DNA from: Lentimicrobiaceae bacterium
GTDB lineage: Bacteria; Bacteroidota; Bacteroidia; Bacteroidales; P3
Length of the DNA: 52,305 bases
Direction: 5' to 3'
Assembly: GCA_022510485.1 (NCBI GenBank)
Contig: JAFLTI010000012.1
Coordinates: 1 to 52,305, forward strand
Part shown: in pieces, positions 7,696-16,743 of the stretch
Position numbering within the stretch: position 1 is the stretch's first letter
Layout: the number at the start of each line of letters is the position of its first letter
Notes under the pieces: model-generated
Database searches by the model: none
What the model was told of the DNA's origin: nothing
What the model saw: only the letters and a program-made list of their open reading frames with translations
Program-made: the position numbers and the translations under genes

Positions 7696-8544
7696 TTAAT
7701 TTTTAGTTTTCTTGATTTCAAGTAATTTTTGTACTATGGACATCTCATTATCCCGTATTCGATTTTTGTTCAGCCATTTTTCAAAATTTGCCGTATTTAA
7801 TTCGGGCAGATATTCCCCTTGTTCACTCAGAGGCATATCGAACTGATTTTTTGAAAAAACGAACAGCAGTCGGTTGTATTCTATCTCTTGTTCGGTGGTA
7901 AGGATGGTTTCTTCCCGATAGGGATAATCGGCATCTTGGGTAGAAAGAAGCGTGTATGTTTGATTATGTTTAATCTCTCTTGCCCTGCCGTCTCCGTTTT
8001 CGTAAGGAAGCAGGCAATAATATCTGCCTATTCGGTCGTCTGCCAGATAAATAGCCAAAAATCCTTTTACGGGAGATTTGAACTTTACGGACAGACGATC
8101 GCCGTGATAGAACTTTTCGCTTTCCAATCCATTACAAAGAATATTGACAAGCAGTTCGTAGTCCGCTTTTTTCTTTTCACGGATTTTGCCCCACACCTTG
8201 GCTTCAATCACCAACATTCCGGATTCGTAGCGAATGTTGATTTCCGGTTCTTTCCTATCGGCAATCCATTCCCCCTTGACCTCGGTTCCGCCTAAGGAAT
8301 TAAAAACGGTTTCAGATTTATCCCCTGAGGAACTTATCGCAATGGTGTTGGTTTGCGACACATCCGTTCCGAATACCGAAGCAATGGCGTTTAGTCGGGC
8401 ACGTTCTATGGCAGTCTGCCGCGCTTGCTCCAAACTCACGTTTTCCGGGGCGTGGTAAATATATTCACCCTGCGCATCCACCACTTTCTGTCCCCAAACA
8501 AAGGCAGAAAAAATCAACAGAATAAAACAAAGGAGAGTACGCAT
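7696..8544 (-). CDS. Secreted FlgT-N/LPP20-like plus DUF4384 protein
   Basis: 282 residues with a signal peptide ending ...SAFVWG before Gln19. Residues about 35-65 (EQARQTAIERARLNAIASVF) match the helix typical of FlgT N-terminal/LPP20-type periplasmic domains. About 145-215 (GDRLSVKFKSPVKGFLAIY... YYCLLPYENGDG) matches DUF4384, a domain I recall as often fused to caspase domains in other bacteria. Here it is a separate protein encoded 8 bp upstream of the caspase lipoprotein, which supports a shared role. It probably acts in the periplasm or at the outer membrane. No catalytic motif is seen. Confidence 0.75.
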   Translation of the reverse strand: MRTLLCFILLIFSAFVWGQKVVDAQGEYIYHAPENVSLEQARQTAIERARLNAIASVFGTDVSQTNTIAISSSGDKSETVFNSLGGTEVKGEWIADRKEPEINIRYESGMLVIEAKVWGKIREKKKADYELLVNILCNGLESEKFYHGDRLSVKFKSPVKGFLAIYLADDRIGRYYCLLPYENGDGRAREIKHNQTYTLLSTQDADYPYREETILTTEQEIEYNRLLFVFSKNQFDMPLSEQGEYLPELNTANFEKWLNKNRIRDNEMSIVQKLLEIKKTKN

Positions 8545-8553
8545 ATAGTCTTG

Positions 8554-9246
8554 CTAAAAACCTAACAAGGCATCTACTTGGTCCACCAATTTGTCGGCGG
8601 TTTTTTGCATTTCTTCCTTAATGGCTTTTTTAGCGGCTTCCATAGCCATTTCCGCATTATACAGAAGAACTAAACGTACCTCTTTGTTTTTGTTAGGAAG
8701 ATCCCTATACATTTCCACAACGGTAATCGTGCGACCTATGCTTTGCGCAATGATTTGTTTTCCACCCATTACAGATTGTGTAAGAGAAACTGCTTGCTCA
8801 TTCTCCAACTGGTTGTTTGATACTTTGTTCTCTACCATAGTAACCACCTCGGTCTGTATGTTGCCTGCCAAATCGGTTTTTGCCAAGGCGGATGCCTGCA
8901 TTTTTGCCGCATCATAGTTTCCTCCTATAGAGGTGGCTTCTCCCTTTATATATTTGGGCATTCCGGTACCCATATCAAATTCATATTGCATTTCAGCCGA
9001 CCGGCTTAACTGTCGTTCTATCGGGAGGGCACCCGGGGCTACTTTCCAACCTTCTTTTTCGTAGCCTTTAGCCATCTTTTTTATGTCTTTCAGCACCTTT
9101 GCCTGCATTTGATCTTTGCTCAATGCGGCTATTGCCTTACGTTCTTTGATAAATGCCTTATAATCGGATGCCGATTGCGCATTTCCGATACACATTGCCG
9201 ATACGAAAAGGAATAATAGAACACAGATTTTCTTCATTTTAAGCAT
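8554..9246 (-). CDS. LPP20/LpoB-like periplasmic protein, first gene of caspase operon
   Basis: 230 residues. The signal peptide ends MCIGNA before Gln24. Residues about 100-150 (GGNYDAAKMQASALAKTDLAGNIQTEVVTMVENKVS) fit the LPP20/LpoB-like fold in which a family-wide ...A...A...DLA... helix packs on a sheet. About 160-200 adds strands (GRTITVVEMYRDLPNKNKEVRLVLLYN), and the C-terminus is an amphipathic helix. It has no lipobox, so it is probably soluble in the periplasm. Nine bp separate it from the DUF4384 gene. ATG at 9246 or 9237 could start it. A good promoter lies 23 bp upstream. Confidence 0.65.
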   Translation of the reverse strand: MLKMKKICVLLFLFVSAMCIGNAQSASDYKAFIKERKAIAALSKDQMQAKVLKDIKKMAKGYEKEGWKVAPGALPIERQLSRSAEMQYEFDMGTGMPKYIKGEATSIGGNYDAAKMQASALAKTDLAGNIQTEVVTMVENKVSNNQLENEQAVSLTQSVMGGKQIIAQSIGRTITVVEMYRDLPNKNKEVRLVLLYNAEMAMEAAKKAIKEEMQKTADKLVDQVDALLGF

Positions 9247-9268
9247 AGTTTAAGGGGTTGTTTGAACG

Positions 9269-9300
9269 CAAAGGTAATTAAACCGCATACAATAATCAAA
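9269..9300 (-). promoter_or_regulatory. Promoter of the LPP20-DUF4384-caspase operon
   Basis: Minus strand TTTG (9300-9297), 20-bp spacer, TACCTTTG (9276-9269), a full match to the Bacteroidota -33/-7 consensus, 22 bp before the ATG at 9246. The 9247-9459 gap holds nothing else I can support. Confidence 0.7.
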
Positions 9301-9459
9301 CAAAAAGCGGAAGACGAAGCAATAAGAAGCGAAAAAGTTATCGACAGTAGTCTATTAATTTTTGCTTTCTTACAAACCGCCCGCCCTCCGTTACAGGAAT
9401 TATATTGGCTTAAAGTCAGCGGTGATCCATCTAAGGAGATAGTCTATAATAAAGAAAGC

Positions 9460-10332
9460 CTATTCCCCCCTTGCCAACAAAAAACAGATTCCTGTGCAGA
9501 GTAACAGGCAGGGCAAAACGATAAGCCAGTGGGGCGAGTGTTCCAAAGTATCGGGAGAGAGGGCTATATATCCGTTGTGGTTCAAGAAATAAACGGTGGC
9601 GAGCACCGTGTTGTTGAGCGTGTGTACGATAACCGGAAGCCAGATGGAGCCTGACCAGAGATAGAGATACCCCAGCAAAGCCCCTAAGAAAAGGCGGGGC
9701 AGGAATCCGAACAGATCTCCGTGAAAAAGGCTGAACACGGCGGCGCAGACCCAAACGGCGATATGTGCGTTCTTGAACCAAGACCTAAAGATATTTTGCA
9801 GGCATCCCCTAAAAAAGAACTCCTCGCACACACCCGCTCCAAGACCAACCACCAATATCCCGCAGATAAACAAACCCCAACTGTCGGTAAGCAGCATCTT
9901 TTGGCTCAACAACTCCGCCTGTAGGCTTTTATTCCTGAAAAACTCCTCTATGTTCTGCCATTTTTCGGGAAAAGACCAAGACATATTCCACTCCTGAAGG
10001 GCGGAAATAAAGGGACAAAGCAGAAAATATGCCAAGACAGACAGCAGTAATATTTTTAGCGGAAAGCCTTTTTTAGCCGACGGATAATCGGGATTTCCGG
10101 CTTTCTGCATACGGAAAAACCACAAAGACGGCAACAAAAAGCCGCCCGTTACCGCAATGGCCTGCACAAAGAGAAGCGGTGCGGCGTGATTAAGTGAGTC
10201 CAGCCCAAAAAACAAAGCGGCAAGCAGGGTCGCTATATTGGTGGAAACCAACAGGCAGCCTATCATTATTAAAACTAAACAGATTAATTGCAGCCAATTA
10301 GGAAATCTGTAAAATACTTCGCGTTGTTTCAT
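9460..10332 (-). CDS. CPBP family intramembrane glutamic endopeptidase
   Basis: 290 residues with about eight hydrophobic segments. The CPBP/Abi (CAAX-protease-like) motifs are complete: EEFFFR at 170-175, SLFH with His204, and HTLNN with His237 and Asn241. These proteases cut within membranes, and several relatives act in bacteriocin immunity or signalling, but the substrate here cannot be told. It is a single gene divergent from porZ. A -7-like TATCTTCG lies at 10360-10353 on the minus strand, 21 bp upstream of the ATG. Confidence 0.88.
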   Translation of the reverse strand: MKQREVFYRFPNWLQLICLVLIMIGCLLVSTNIATLLAALFFGLDSLNHAAPLLFVQAIAVTGGFLLPSLWFFRMQKAGNPDYPSAKKGFPLKILLLSVLAYFLLCPFISALQEWNMSWSFPEKWQNIEEFFRNKSLQAELLSQKMLLTDSWGLFICGILVVGLGAGVCEEFFFRGCLQNIFRSWFKNAHIAVWVCAAVFSLFHGDLFGFLPRLFLGALLGYLYLWSGSIWLPVIVHTLNNTVLATVYFLNHNGYIALSPDTLEHSPHWLIVLPCLLLCTGICFLLARGE

Positions 10333-10411
10333 GGCGTTTTGCTTTTGGAAGCACGAAGATAGGGGGAAAATACTTAACTTCGCAGGCTAGCACGCTAATG
10401 TATTGTTTGCA

Positions 10412-12736
10412 ATGAAAATAAAAAAGATAGCCTTATGTCTGATTCTTTGCTTTGTCGCGGAAACCTTGGTGGCGCAGGGGCTTGCGGTGGGGCAGTGGCG
10501 CACGCATTTTGCCTCGGCTTCGATAAGCACTCTGGTACAGCGGCACGAAGAAGTTTTCGGACTTATGCCGGCAGAACTGATGTATGTGGATAAAACCGAC
10601 AATCGGCTCGCGGAATTGAATATATTGAATGGCTTGAGTGGAACCGACCTGAGTGCGGCAGCATATAGTCCGCTTTACGATATTCTCTTGGTGGGTTATG
10701 CTGACGGACGGCTGGATTTTTTGTATGGCAACAACGATACCTATACCATTTACGACATAGCCAACAAAGAACTGGGGATTGAAAAAACAATCCGGCATAT
10801 CTGCATAGAGGGTCGTTATGCGTATCTGAGTATGTTTTTCGGTTTGATTGTGGTTGATTTGGCAAAGCAGGAAATAAAGGAAACCTATTTTATCGGCACC
10901 GACAACTCCTATTTACCTGTGCGGCAAACGGCTGTTTTTGAAAAAAATATCTATGCGGCAACCGAACAGGGGTTGAAATATGCCTCCCTTTCGGCAGCCA
11001 ATCTGAATGATTATGCGGCTTGGAAAACCGATACGGTTTTTGCTGGGCGGGAGGTGCTCTATTGTATGGAATCCTTGGGACAAATGGCAGTAAGCGATGG
11101 CCAGAAGATTTACTCCGGAAGCGTGGAATCGGGATGGCATCTCTTTTATGAGCTGAATCCGAAAGAGGGCGCGATTTCTGCTTTGGAGGGAAAAGAAAAT
11201 AGGCTGGCGGTCGGTATTGCCGATACGATAGAAGGACAAGGGCGTATGCTAATCCTTAACCGTACCGGGGGTGTTGAATATGAAATTGATGGTTTTCGCA
11301 CGATACAGGCGTTTTTGTGGGATGAAGACGGAACACTGTGGGTAGGAACGGAAGTAGGGCAGATGTTGCATTACGATAAGTTATTGAATAGAATGGGCAG
11401 TTTCGTATTGCGGGGTCCGGCTGGAAATATTTGTTTTAGGCTTTCTGCAACCGGTAGCGGCATAACTATGGCGGCAGGCGGTTTCAACGAGGCATTTGCT
11501 CCCTTGTCCCGAAGTTTTGGAGGATCATTGTTCCATAAAGGATTATGGTACACCTATACATATGGAAATCTTGTGGAGGGAAAGATAAATCCTTTTATAA
11601 TGTCGGTTAGCCAGACGATAGAGGATCCTTTTGAACCGGGGCATCTGTTTTTTTCTTCTTCGCTTCACGGCTTAGTTGAAAAAACGACAGACGACCGATG
11701 GTTTGCCTACGATCCCGATAACTCTCCATTGCAGAAAAACACAACCTACTCCGACTGTCGTGTCTATGGTATGGATTTTGACAGAGACGGAAACCTGTGG
11801 ATAATTAATGCACGATCTTCGGAGGGTTTGTTGTGCAGGATGAGAGACGGCACATGGAAAGCGTATGATTTACGGGTGGCAGGCAATTCGGAAGACAGAC
11901 CGGGCAGGATAATGGTGGATTATTGGGGAACCAAATGGGTGATTTTTAACAACGAGCAGCTGTCGGTGTTCAAAACAGACGGTAATGCCGTACAGGGATT
12001 GAGAGTGGATTTGAATCGGGGCAATACTTTGAATACCAATAGGGTTTATTGTTTGGTGGAAGACCAGTTGGGACACGTCTGGATGGGTACTGACCGAGGT
12101 ATAAAAGTGATAGACCAGCACGCCAAAATGTTCGACAGTCCGATAGGCGGAACCTCTTCGGTGAATACTAAGACGATTAAAGTGCCTAAAGACGGTTTTT
12201 TGATTGAACTCCTTAATACCGCGCAGGTAAGGGCAATAGCCGTAGACGGAGCCAACCGCAAATGGATAGGTACCAACGGCGACGGCATCTATCTGGTATC
12301 TGACGACGGTATGGAGGAAATACATCATTTTACAACCGAAAATTCTCCGCTTTTGTCGAACCGTATTACCGATATTGCCGTTCATAACAAGACGGGAGAA
12401 GTATTTATCGGAACAGACAAGGGGCTTATCGGATACGGAGGCACGGCTACCGTTACCGAAGGGAATCCCAAAGATGAGGCACGGGTTTATCCTAATCCGG
12501 TACGTCCCGGTTACCAAGGCTTTATCAATGTAAACGGATTACCTCAGAATGCGATTGTAAAGATTACCGATGCGCGGGGATTGCTTATCTATCAGGGCAA
12601 AGCAACCGGCGGACAACTCTCGTGGGACGGTTACGCGATGAACGGCAAACGCCCCGACAGCGGTGTGCTGTATGTTTTTGCCTGTCCTGACGGTAGTTCT
12701 CAAAAATTAGTTTGCAAAATCTTTTACATTCGATGA
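10412..12736 (+). CDS. porZ: PorZ-like type IX secretion system beta-propeller protein
   Basis: 774 residues starting at the ATG at 10412 (a TTG nine bases earlier is less likely). The signal peptide ends ETLVA before Gln15. The body is made of repeated propeller blades such as LWVGTEVGQMLHYD, VWMGTDRGIKVID, KWIGTNGDGIYLV and VFIGTDKGLIGY, the pattern of two-component-regulator-type propellers in PorZ. The C-terminal about 90 residues (VYPNPVRPGYQGFINV... KLVCKIFYIR) are a T9SS type-A-like sorting domain that PorZ keeps. PorZ works at the cell surface in the sortase complex that attaches T9SS cargo to A-LPS. Its stop overlaps the recO start (ATGA). Confidence 0.88.
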   Translation: MKIKKIALCLILCFVAETLVAQGLAVGQWRTHFASASISTLVQRHEEVFGLMPAELMYVDKTDNRLAELNILNGLSGTDLSAAAYSPLYDILLVGYADGRLDFLYGNNDTYTIYDIANKELGIEKTIRHICIEGRYAYLSMFFGLIVVDLAKQEIKETYFIGTDNSYLPVRQTAVFEKNIYAATEQGLKYASLSAANLNDYAAWKTDTVFAGREVLYCMESLGQMAVSDGQKIYSGSVESGWHLFYELNPKEGAISALEGKENRLAVGIADTIEGQGRMLILNRTGGVEYEIDGFRTIQAFLWDEDGTLWVGTEVGQMLHYDKLLNRMGSFVLRGPAGNICFRLSATGSGITMAAGGFNEAFAPLSRSFGGSLFHKGLWYTYTYGNLVEGKINPFIMSVSQTIEDPFEPGHLFFSSSLHGLVEKTTDDRWFAYDPDNSPLQKNTTYSDCRVYGMDFDRDGNLWIINARSSEGLLCRMRDGTWKAYDLRVAGNSEDRPGRIMVDYWGTKWVIFNNEQLSVFKTDGNAVQGLRVDLNRGNTLNTNRVYCLVEDQLGHVWMGTDRGIKVIDQHAKMFDSPIGGTSSVNTKTIKVPKDGFLIELLNTAQVRAIAVDGANRKWIGTNGDGIYLVSDDGMEEIHHFTTENSPLLSNRITDIAVHNKTGEVFIGTDKGLIGYGGTATVTEGNPKDEARVYPNPVRPGYQGFINVNGLPQNAIVKITDARGLLIYQGKATGGQLSWDGYAMNGKRPDSGVLYVFACPDGSSQKLVCKIFYIR

Positions 12737-13464
12737 CCATAGTTACCGAGGGGATTGTGGTGCGTCAGACCCGATACGGCGACAATGCGATAGTGGCGAA
12801 CATCTACACGCGGTGCGAGGGAATGCAGTCGTTTATGGTAAGGGGTGGCTTAAAGTCAGGCGGAAAATTCCGTTCTTCGTGCTTTTTTCCCTTGAGTCAG
12901 GTGGAAATTTCTTATCAGCGTGGCAAGCAAGGCGGCGGAATGCCGTTTTTGCGCGAAATCAGGCTGTCCCGCCCGTATAAGGATATGTATTCCGATATAC
13001 GCAAAAGCAGTGTGGCTTTTTTCTTGGCGGAAGCTATGGCGCGTTTTATATCCCAATCGGAGCAGGATGAGGTTTTATACGATAAGCTGGCGCAGGCTTT
13101 GTGTGAATTTGACAGCCGCAAGGAAAATATCGCCGAGTTCCATTTGTTCTTTCTTTTGGAGTTGGCTTCTAACTTAGGTTTTGCTCCGCGTATGGAGGGT
13201 GGAACCGCTTATTTCGACTTAAGGGAGGGCTGTTTCTGTAAATTTCCGCCGGCGCACCACGATGTTTTAGAAGCCGAAGCCGCCCTTGGTCTTGCGCGCT
13301 TATTGTCTGAACGCGCCGCACAGGGCGAATTTCCGCCGCTTACCTTGTTTTCTTCAAGTTTGCGCTTTAACTTGGTGCAGGCTCTAACGCACTATTGCCA
13401 ACTGCAATGCGGCACCGAAGGAAGTTTCAAATCCCTCCCCGTTCTCAAAGAGCTTTTTTCGTAA
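12733..13464 (+). CDS. recO: DNA repair protein RecO
   Basis: 243 residues from the ATG at 12733, which overlaps the porZ stop by 4 bp. The N-terminal OB-fold reads TEGIVVRQTRYGDNAIVANIYTR... and is followed by the helical domain (SVAFFLAEAMARFI... LFFLLELASNLGFAP). RecO loads RecA onto SSB-coated DNA with RecR and takes part in gap repair. The family zinc-binding Cys set seen in Gram-positive RecO is not obvious, as in many Bacteroidota. The porZ-recO pairing is a conserved neighbourhood as far as I recall. Convergent with the thioredoxin gene 21 bp away. Confidence 0.9.
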   Translation: MTIVTEGIVVRQTRYGDNAIVANIYTRCEGMQSFMVRGGLKSGGKFRSSCFFPLSQVEISYQRGKQGGGMPFLREIRLSRPYKDMYSDIRKSSVAFFLAEAMARFISQSEQDEVLYDKLAQALCEFDSRKENIAEFHLFFLLELASNLGFAPRMEGGTAYFDLREGCFCKFPPAHHDVLEAEAALGLARLLSERAAQGEFPPLTLFSSSLRFNLVQALTHYCQLQCGTEGSFKSLPVLKELFS

Positions 13465-13485
13465 AGAGAGCAAAGGATTCGTACC

Positions 13486-14976
13486 TTATTCCAAGGGTTT
13501 CTCGTTGGGATAGTGCGTTTCCTGCCAATTGAGGATAAAATCCCGTAAGTACTGCGGATCGATTTTCTTGGTAACGATTCGCTTTTCGCGGTCTAACACA
13601 TACACAGTGGGCGTAGTGGTTATATCCCACGCATCGTTATAGTCGAGATTCGATTCCTTGCCGTTGAGGTTGATCCAATCGCCCAAGTCGTGTTCCTGAA
13701 TATATTTTATCCATGCCGGAACATCAAAATCCTTGCAGACGGCAAACACCTCAAAGTCGAGAACGTCTTTCTTTTCCATATAGAGCTTATGCCATTGAGG
13801 CATGGCGGTGCGGCAGTGCCCGCAGGTGGTAGACCAAAAAATGATAACCGAATACCTTTTGGGCGAAGAAAAAACAGATACCCAATCGTGGTTGTCGCCC
13901 TTGCTTACGATACTTGTGTCGGGACAGTAGAATTCAAGCGGTTTATTGCCGATTAAAAGAGGTTCCACCCTTTCGATGCGCTTGCGGAAATTTTCTACAA
14001 TGCTTTTGGATGCCCAATAAGCATCACCGCCTAAGTAGTATTTTTTTGCCAAATAAACCCAAATGGCATCCTGCCCGATGATTTCGGAACGCTGGTAGGC
14101 ATCTACGGGAAACCAAATCATATATTTGAAGATTTCTCCCTTACCATCTCCGCAGCGGGCATTCTCGATCTGCCTTTCCCATGCGTATTTGATGGTGTCG
14201 GGGCTTTGCATATTGAGCACCTTTTCGTGAAAGGACTTGATGCGCTGATACACTAAAGGCGTGCGGATAAGACGGTCGTCGCAAAGGTCAAAATTTTCAA
14301 AATAGTGGTTTTTATAATATTCGTATTGCCAATTCACAGCAAGGGAATCGGGTACGGATTCGGGGGCTTGGGGAACATCCACCTCTTTCTGCGCCTTGAA
14401 AATGGCAGACATCAGGTTTTTCGGATTGTTCTGCATAAAATCCTCGCGGTCGGTTTCCATTTTTTTGCGAATGTCTTCCATTCGGGCGCGCAACTCCTCT
14501 GCCTTTCCCTTGTCTTGGGCAGATTCCGCCGCTTGAAATTCTTCTTGCAACTTACGCATTTCGCGGTAGTCTTTGGTGGCTCCTGCGGCAAAATTCTGAT
14601 AAGCCTCGTTTTCGGGAGAGTTGCGGAATTTGATACCCTCAAACAGATTGGGATAATTTACCTCGATTTCGATATGCTGGTCGTGGTCGAAAATAAAATC
14701 CACATATTGTTTGTCGGAGGTAATGATCATATACATTCCGCCGGGCTTGGGCGTGTCGCCCTTAAAGATATACGACTTGGTTCTGGCATCGTAGCGGGCA
14801 GTGTCGGAAATGTATTGCGAAGACCAGTTGTAATACCCCAAATAGAGTTCGCTTTTCAGTGAATCGGGATAGTCTTTTACCTTTACCTTAATTTCAAAAC
14901 CGTCTGCGCTCCACAGCGGGCTGGCAATGCTCAATCCAATCAAAAGGGCAAGACAGGCAAAAACAGATTTCTTCAT
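13486..14976 (-). CDS. TlpA-like thioredoxin with N-terminal DUF4369-type domain
   Basis: 496 residues. The signal peptide ends ASPLWSA, one of the few here not followed by Gln. About 27-120 is a beta-rich DUF4369-like domain. About 120-330 is largely helical and charged, with a coiled-coil at 140-180. The C-terminal TlpA/ResA-like thioredoxin domain has VIIFWSTTCGHC (Cys385, Cys388) and the cis-Pro in TTPTVY (Pro456). It is a periplasmic thiol-disulfide oxidoreductase, probably keeping envelope thiols reduced. Last gene of the flippase-dut operon; its ATG overlaps the LOG gene stop by 4 bp. Confidence 0.9.
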   Translation of the reverse strand: MKKSVFACLALLIGLSIASPLWSADGFEIKVKVKDYPDSLKSELYLGYYNWSSQYISDTARYDARTKSYIFKGDTPKPGGMYMIITSDKQYVDFIFDHDQHIEIEVNYPNLFEGIKFRNSPENEAYQNFAAGATKDYREMRKLQEEFQAAESAQDKGKAEELRARMEDIRKKMETDREDFMQNNPKNLMSAIFKAQKEVDVPQAPESVPDSLAVNWQYEYYKNHYFENFDLCDDRLIRTPLVYQRIKSFHEKVLNMQSPDTIKYAWERQIENARCGDGKGEIFKYMIWFPVDAYQRSEIIGQDAIWVYLAKKYYLGGDAYWASKSIVENFRKRIERVEPLLIGNKPLEFYCPDTSIVSKGDNHDWVSVFSSPKRYSVIIFWSTTCGHCRTAMPQWHKLYMEKKDVLDFEVFAVCKDFDVPAWIKYIQEHDLGDWINLNGKESNLDYNDAWDITTTPTVYVLDREKRIVTKKIDPQYLRDFILNWQETHYPNEKPLE

Positions 14977-15527
14977 CTTTTCAGTTTCATTTCGAGTTCA
15001 TCCAAAGTTTGGCATACTTGCAGCAGCCTAAGGTTTTCGGCTTGCAGGAACCCACATTCCTGCATCTTGTCCAACTGTTTGAGCAGCGGGTCGTAAAAGC
15101 CGTTCAAATTTAGTAAAAAAACAGGTTTCGCAATCTGTTTTAACTGTACCAACACCAAGGTTTCAAACAGTTCGTCGAGCGTGCCGTAAGAGCCGGGCAG
15201 GGCCAAAAAGCAATCCGCCATATCAATCAGCATTTGCTTGCGCTCAGCCATAGTCTTTACCCGCACCAATTGCGTAAGTCCGGTATGCAGTACTTCAAAT
15301 TCGTAGTTTTCAAAAAAATCGGGAATGATGCCGCAAACCTCCGCGCCGTTTTCAAGGGCTGCATCCGCTACCTTGCCCATCGTACCGCAGCAGGCACCGC
15401 CATAGAGCAGCCCCAATCCGAGGCGGGCAATCATACGCCCTGTTTCCCATGCGGTATCGGCAAAGAGATTTCCGTTTCCCATAGAGGAACCGCAGTAAAC
15501 GCAGATGTATTTTATCGGGCTATCCAT
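14973..15527 (-). CDS. LOG family nucleotide 5'-monophosphate phosphoribohydrolase
   Basis: 184 residues from the ATG at 15527 (MDSPIKYICVYCGSS), preferred because LOG proteins usually begin just before the ICVYCGSS strand. A start at 15560 would add 11 residues and overlap the upstream gene more. The Rossmann-like lysine-decarboxylase/LOG fold shows GGACCGTMG at 43-51, AERKQML at 94-100 and PGSYGTLDEL at 111-120. The enzyme family cleaves nucleoside monophosphates to base and ribose 5-phosphate. The signature is normally PGGxGT; Ser113 replaces the second Gly, a small departure that may alter activity. Cytoplasmic. Confidence 0.88.
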   Translation of the reverse strand: MDSPIKYICVYCGSSMGNGNLFADTAWETGRMIARLGLGLLYGGACCGTMGKVADAALENGAEVCGIIPDFFENYEFEVLHTGLTQLVRVKTMAERKQMLIDMADCFLALPGSYGTLDELFETLVLVQLKQIAKPVFLLNLNGFYDPLLKQLDKMQECGFLQAENLRLLQVCQTLDELEMKLKR

Positions 15528-16732
15528 GCTTCGGGGTTTAATTTGGTGGTGTTTTTCCATACTTGAAACTGTAATTCGGTCTTGTTTTCGTCTGCATCGT
15601 GGTAAACGCGACCTATCTTCTGCTTGGTATCTACCGTCTGCCCCGGTTTTACGAACACTTGGTCTAAGTTGGCGTAAACGGTCATGTATGCGCCGTGGCG
15701 CACCATCACGAATCTAAGCCCGTATGCCGATTCTACGTTGCACACCTCGCCTTTGAACACCGCACGCGCCACGGCGCCCTTTTCGGTAAGTATGTCGATA
15801 CCGTTGTTGGTTACCGTAAGGCTGCTGACAACCGGGTGGGGGTGGGTTCCGAAGCGGCTTGAAATCGTGCCCCGTTCAAGCGGCCAAGGCAACTTGCCCT
15901 TATTGCTTTCAAAATTCGAGGAAAGGGCTTTTTCGGCAGGTGTAAGGGCAAAGGAAGTGCCGCCTGTTTTTTGAGCTTCTTTCTTTTGGGAGGCTCGTAT
16001 TTCTTCTTCTATTTTTTTCTTAATCTGATCGTTGAGCTTATTTACCTTGTTCTGCTGTTCCTGAAGCTTGCTCTTGAGCGTTTTTTCCTGCTTTTTGAGC
16101 TGAGCCACCATTTGGTTCTTGTTTTTCTGCTCCTTTTCTAATTCTTTTTTAGCCTTTACCTGCTGAGCCACCAATTGCTGCTTGTTGTTTTTTTCTTCTT
16201 CTAAGGTTTTTCGGCTGCTTGTCAGAACTTCCTGTTTTTCGGTAATAATGGCTACCTGCTTGCGTGAATAGTCGTCGTATTGGCTTATATAGCGTATTCT
16301 GCGCCAAGCTTGATTAAAGTTTTGCGAAGAAAAGATGAACATGAGCAGGGAGTACTGGTTGCGATGCCGCCGCGCCATAGTAAGCAGTTTGGCATATTCT
16401 TTCTTGAGGTTCTCGATATCGTTGCTGAGGCGGGTTATTTTGCTCTGCAACCGACCTATTTCGCGCTCGGTAAGCGTAACTTCCTTGTTCAATCCGTCGA
16501 TAAGCTGCCGCCGCTTGTTGATGTTGCTGTTTACCAACTGTAGTTCGGCAACGGTAGCATTTTTCTGTTTGCTGGTCTTGTTGAGCTGTTTGTTGGTTTG
16601 CGCTATTTCCTGTTCCAATTTTTTCTTATTGGCTTCGAGCGTCTTTCTGTCTTGTGCCGGGGCATAGAAAAATGCCGCCGTTAACAACAGCACGCAAAGA
16701 AACCGCAGATATTTGAGGGCAATGGCACTCAT
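15512..16732 (-). CDS. EnvC-like coiled-coil protein with degenerate LytM/M23 domain
   Basis: 406 residues. The signal peptide ends FFYAPA before Gln27. Residues about 28-255 are long coiled coils rich in Lys, Glu and Gln. The C-terminal about 280-404 is an M23/LytM fold (ISSRFGTHPHPV... NNGIDI... GKIGR-like strands). All zinc-ligand motifs are altered: HxGxD is NNGID, the YxHL motif is YANL and LHFE is LQFQ. It is therefore probably not a peptidase but an activator of N-acetylmuramoyl-L-alanine amidases, as EnvC and NlpD are. It follows the TPR and DUF4292 genes, a neighbourhood common in Bacteroidales. Periplasmic. Confidence 0.88.
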   Translation of the reverse strand: MSAIALKYLRFLCVLLLTAAFFYAPAQDRKTLEANKKKLEQEIAQTNKQLNKTSKQKNATVAELQLVNSNINKRRQLIDGLNKEVTLTEREIGRLQSKITRLSNDIENLKKEYAKLLTMARRHRNQYSLLMFIFSSQNFNQAWRRIRYISQYDDYSRKQVAIITEKQEVLTSSRKTLEEEKNNKQQLVAQQVKAKKELEKEQKNKNQMVAQLKKQEKTLKSKLQEQQNKVNKLNDQIKKKIEEEIRASQKKEAQKTGGTSFALTPAEKALSSNFESNKGKLPWPLERGTISSRFGTHPHPVVSSLTVTNNGIDILTEKGAVARAVFKGEVCNVESAYGLRFVMVRHGAYMTVYANLDQVFVKPGQTVDTKQKIGRVYHDADENKTELQFQVWKNTTKLNPEAWIAR

Positions 16733-16743
16733 CTTTCAATTTT

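Noticed and set aside
9262..9504. 80-codon plus-strand open frame
   Set aside because: Begins at a non-ATG codon, runs through the promoter of the caspase operon and into the CPBP gene on the other strand; no recognisable features.
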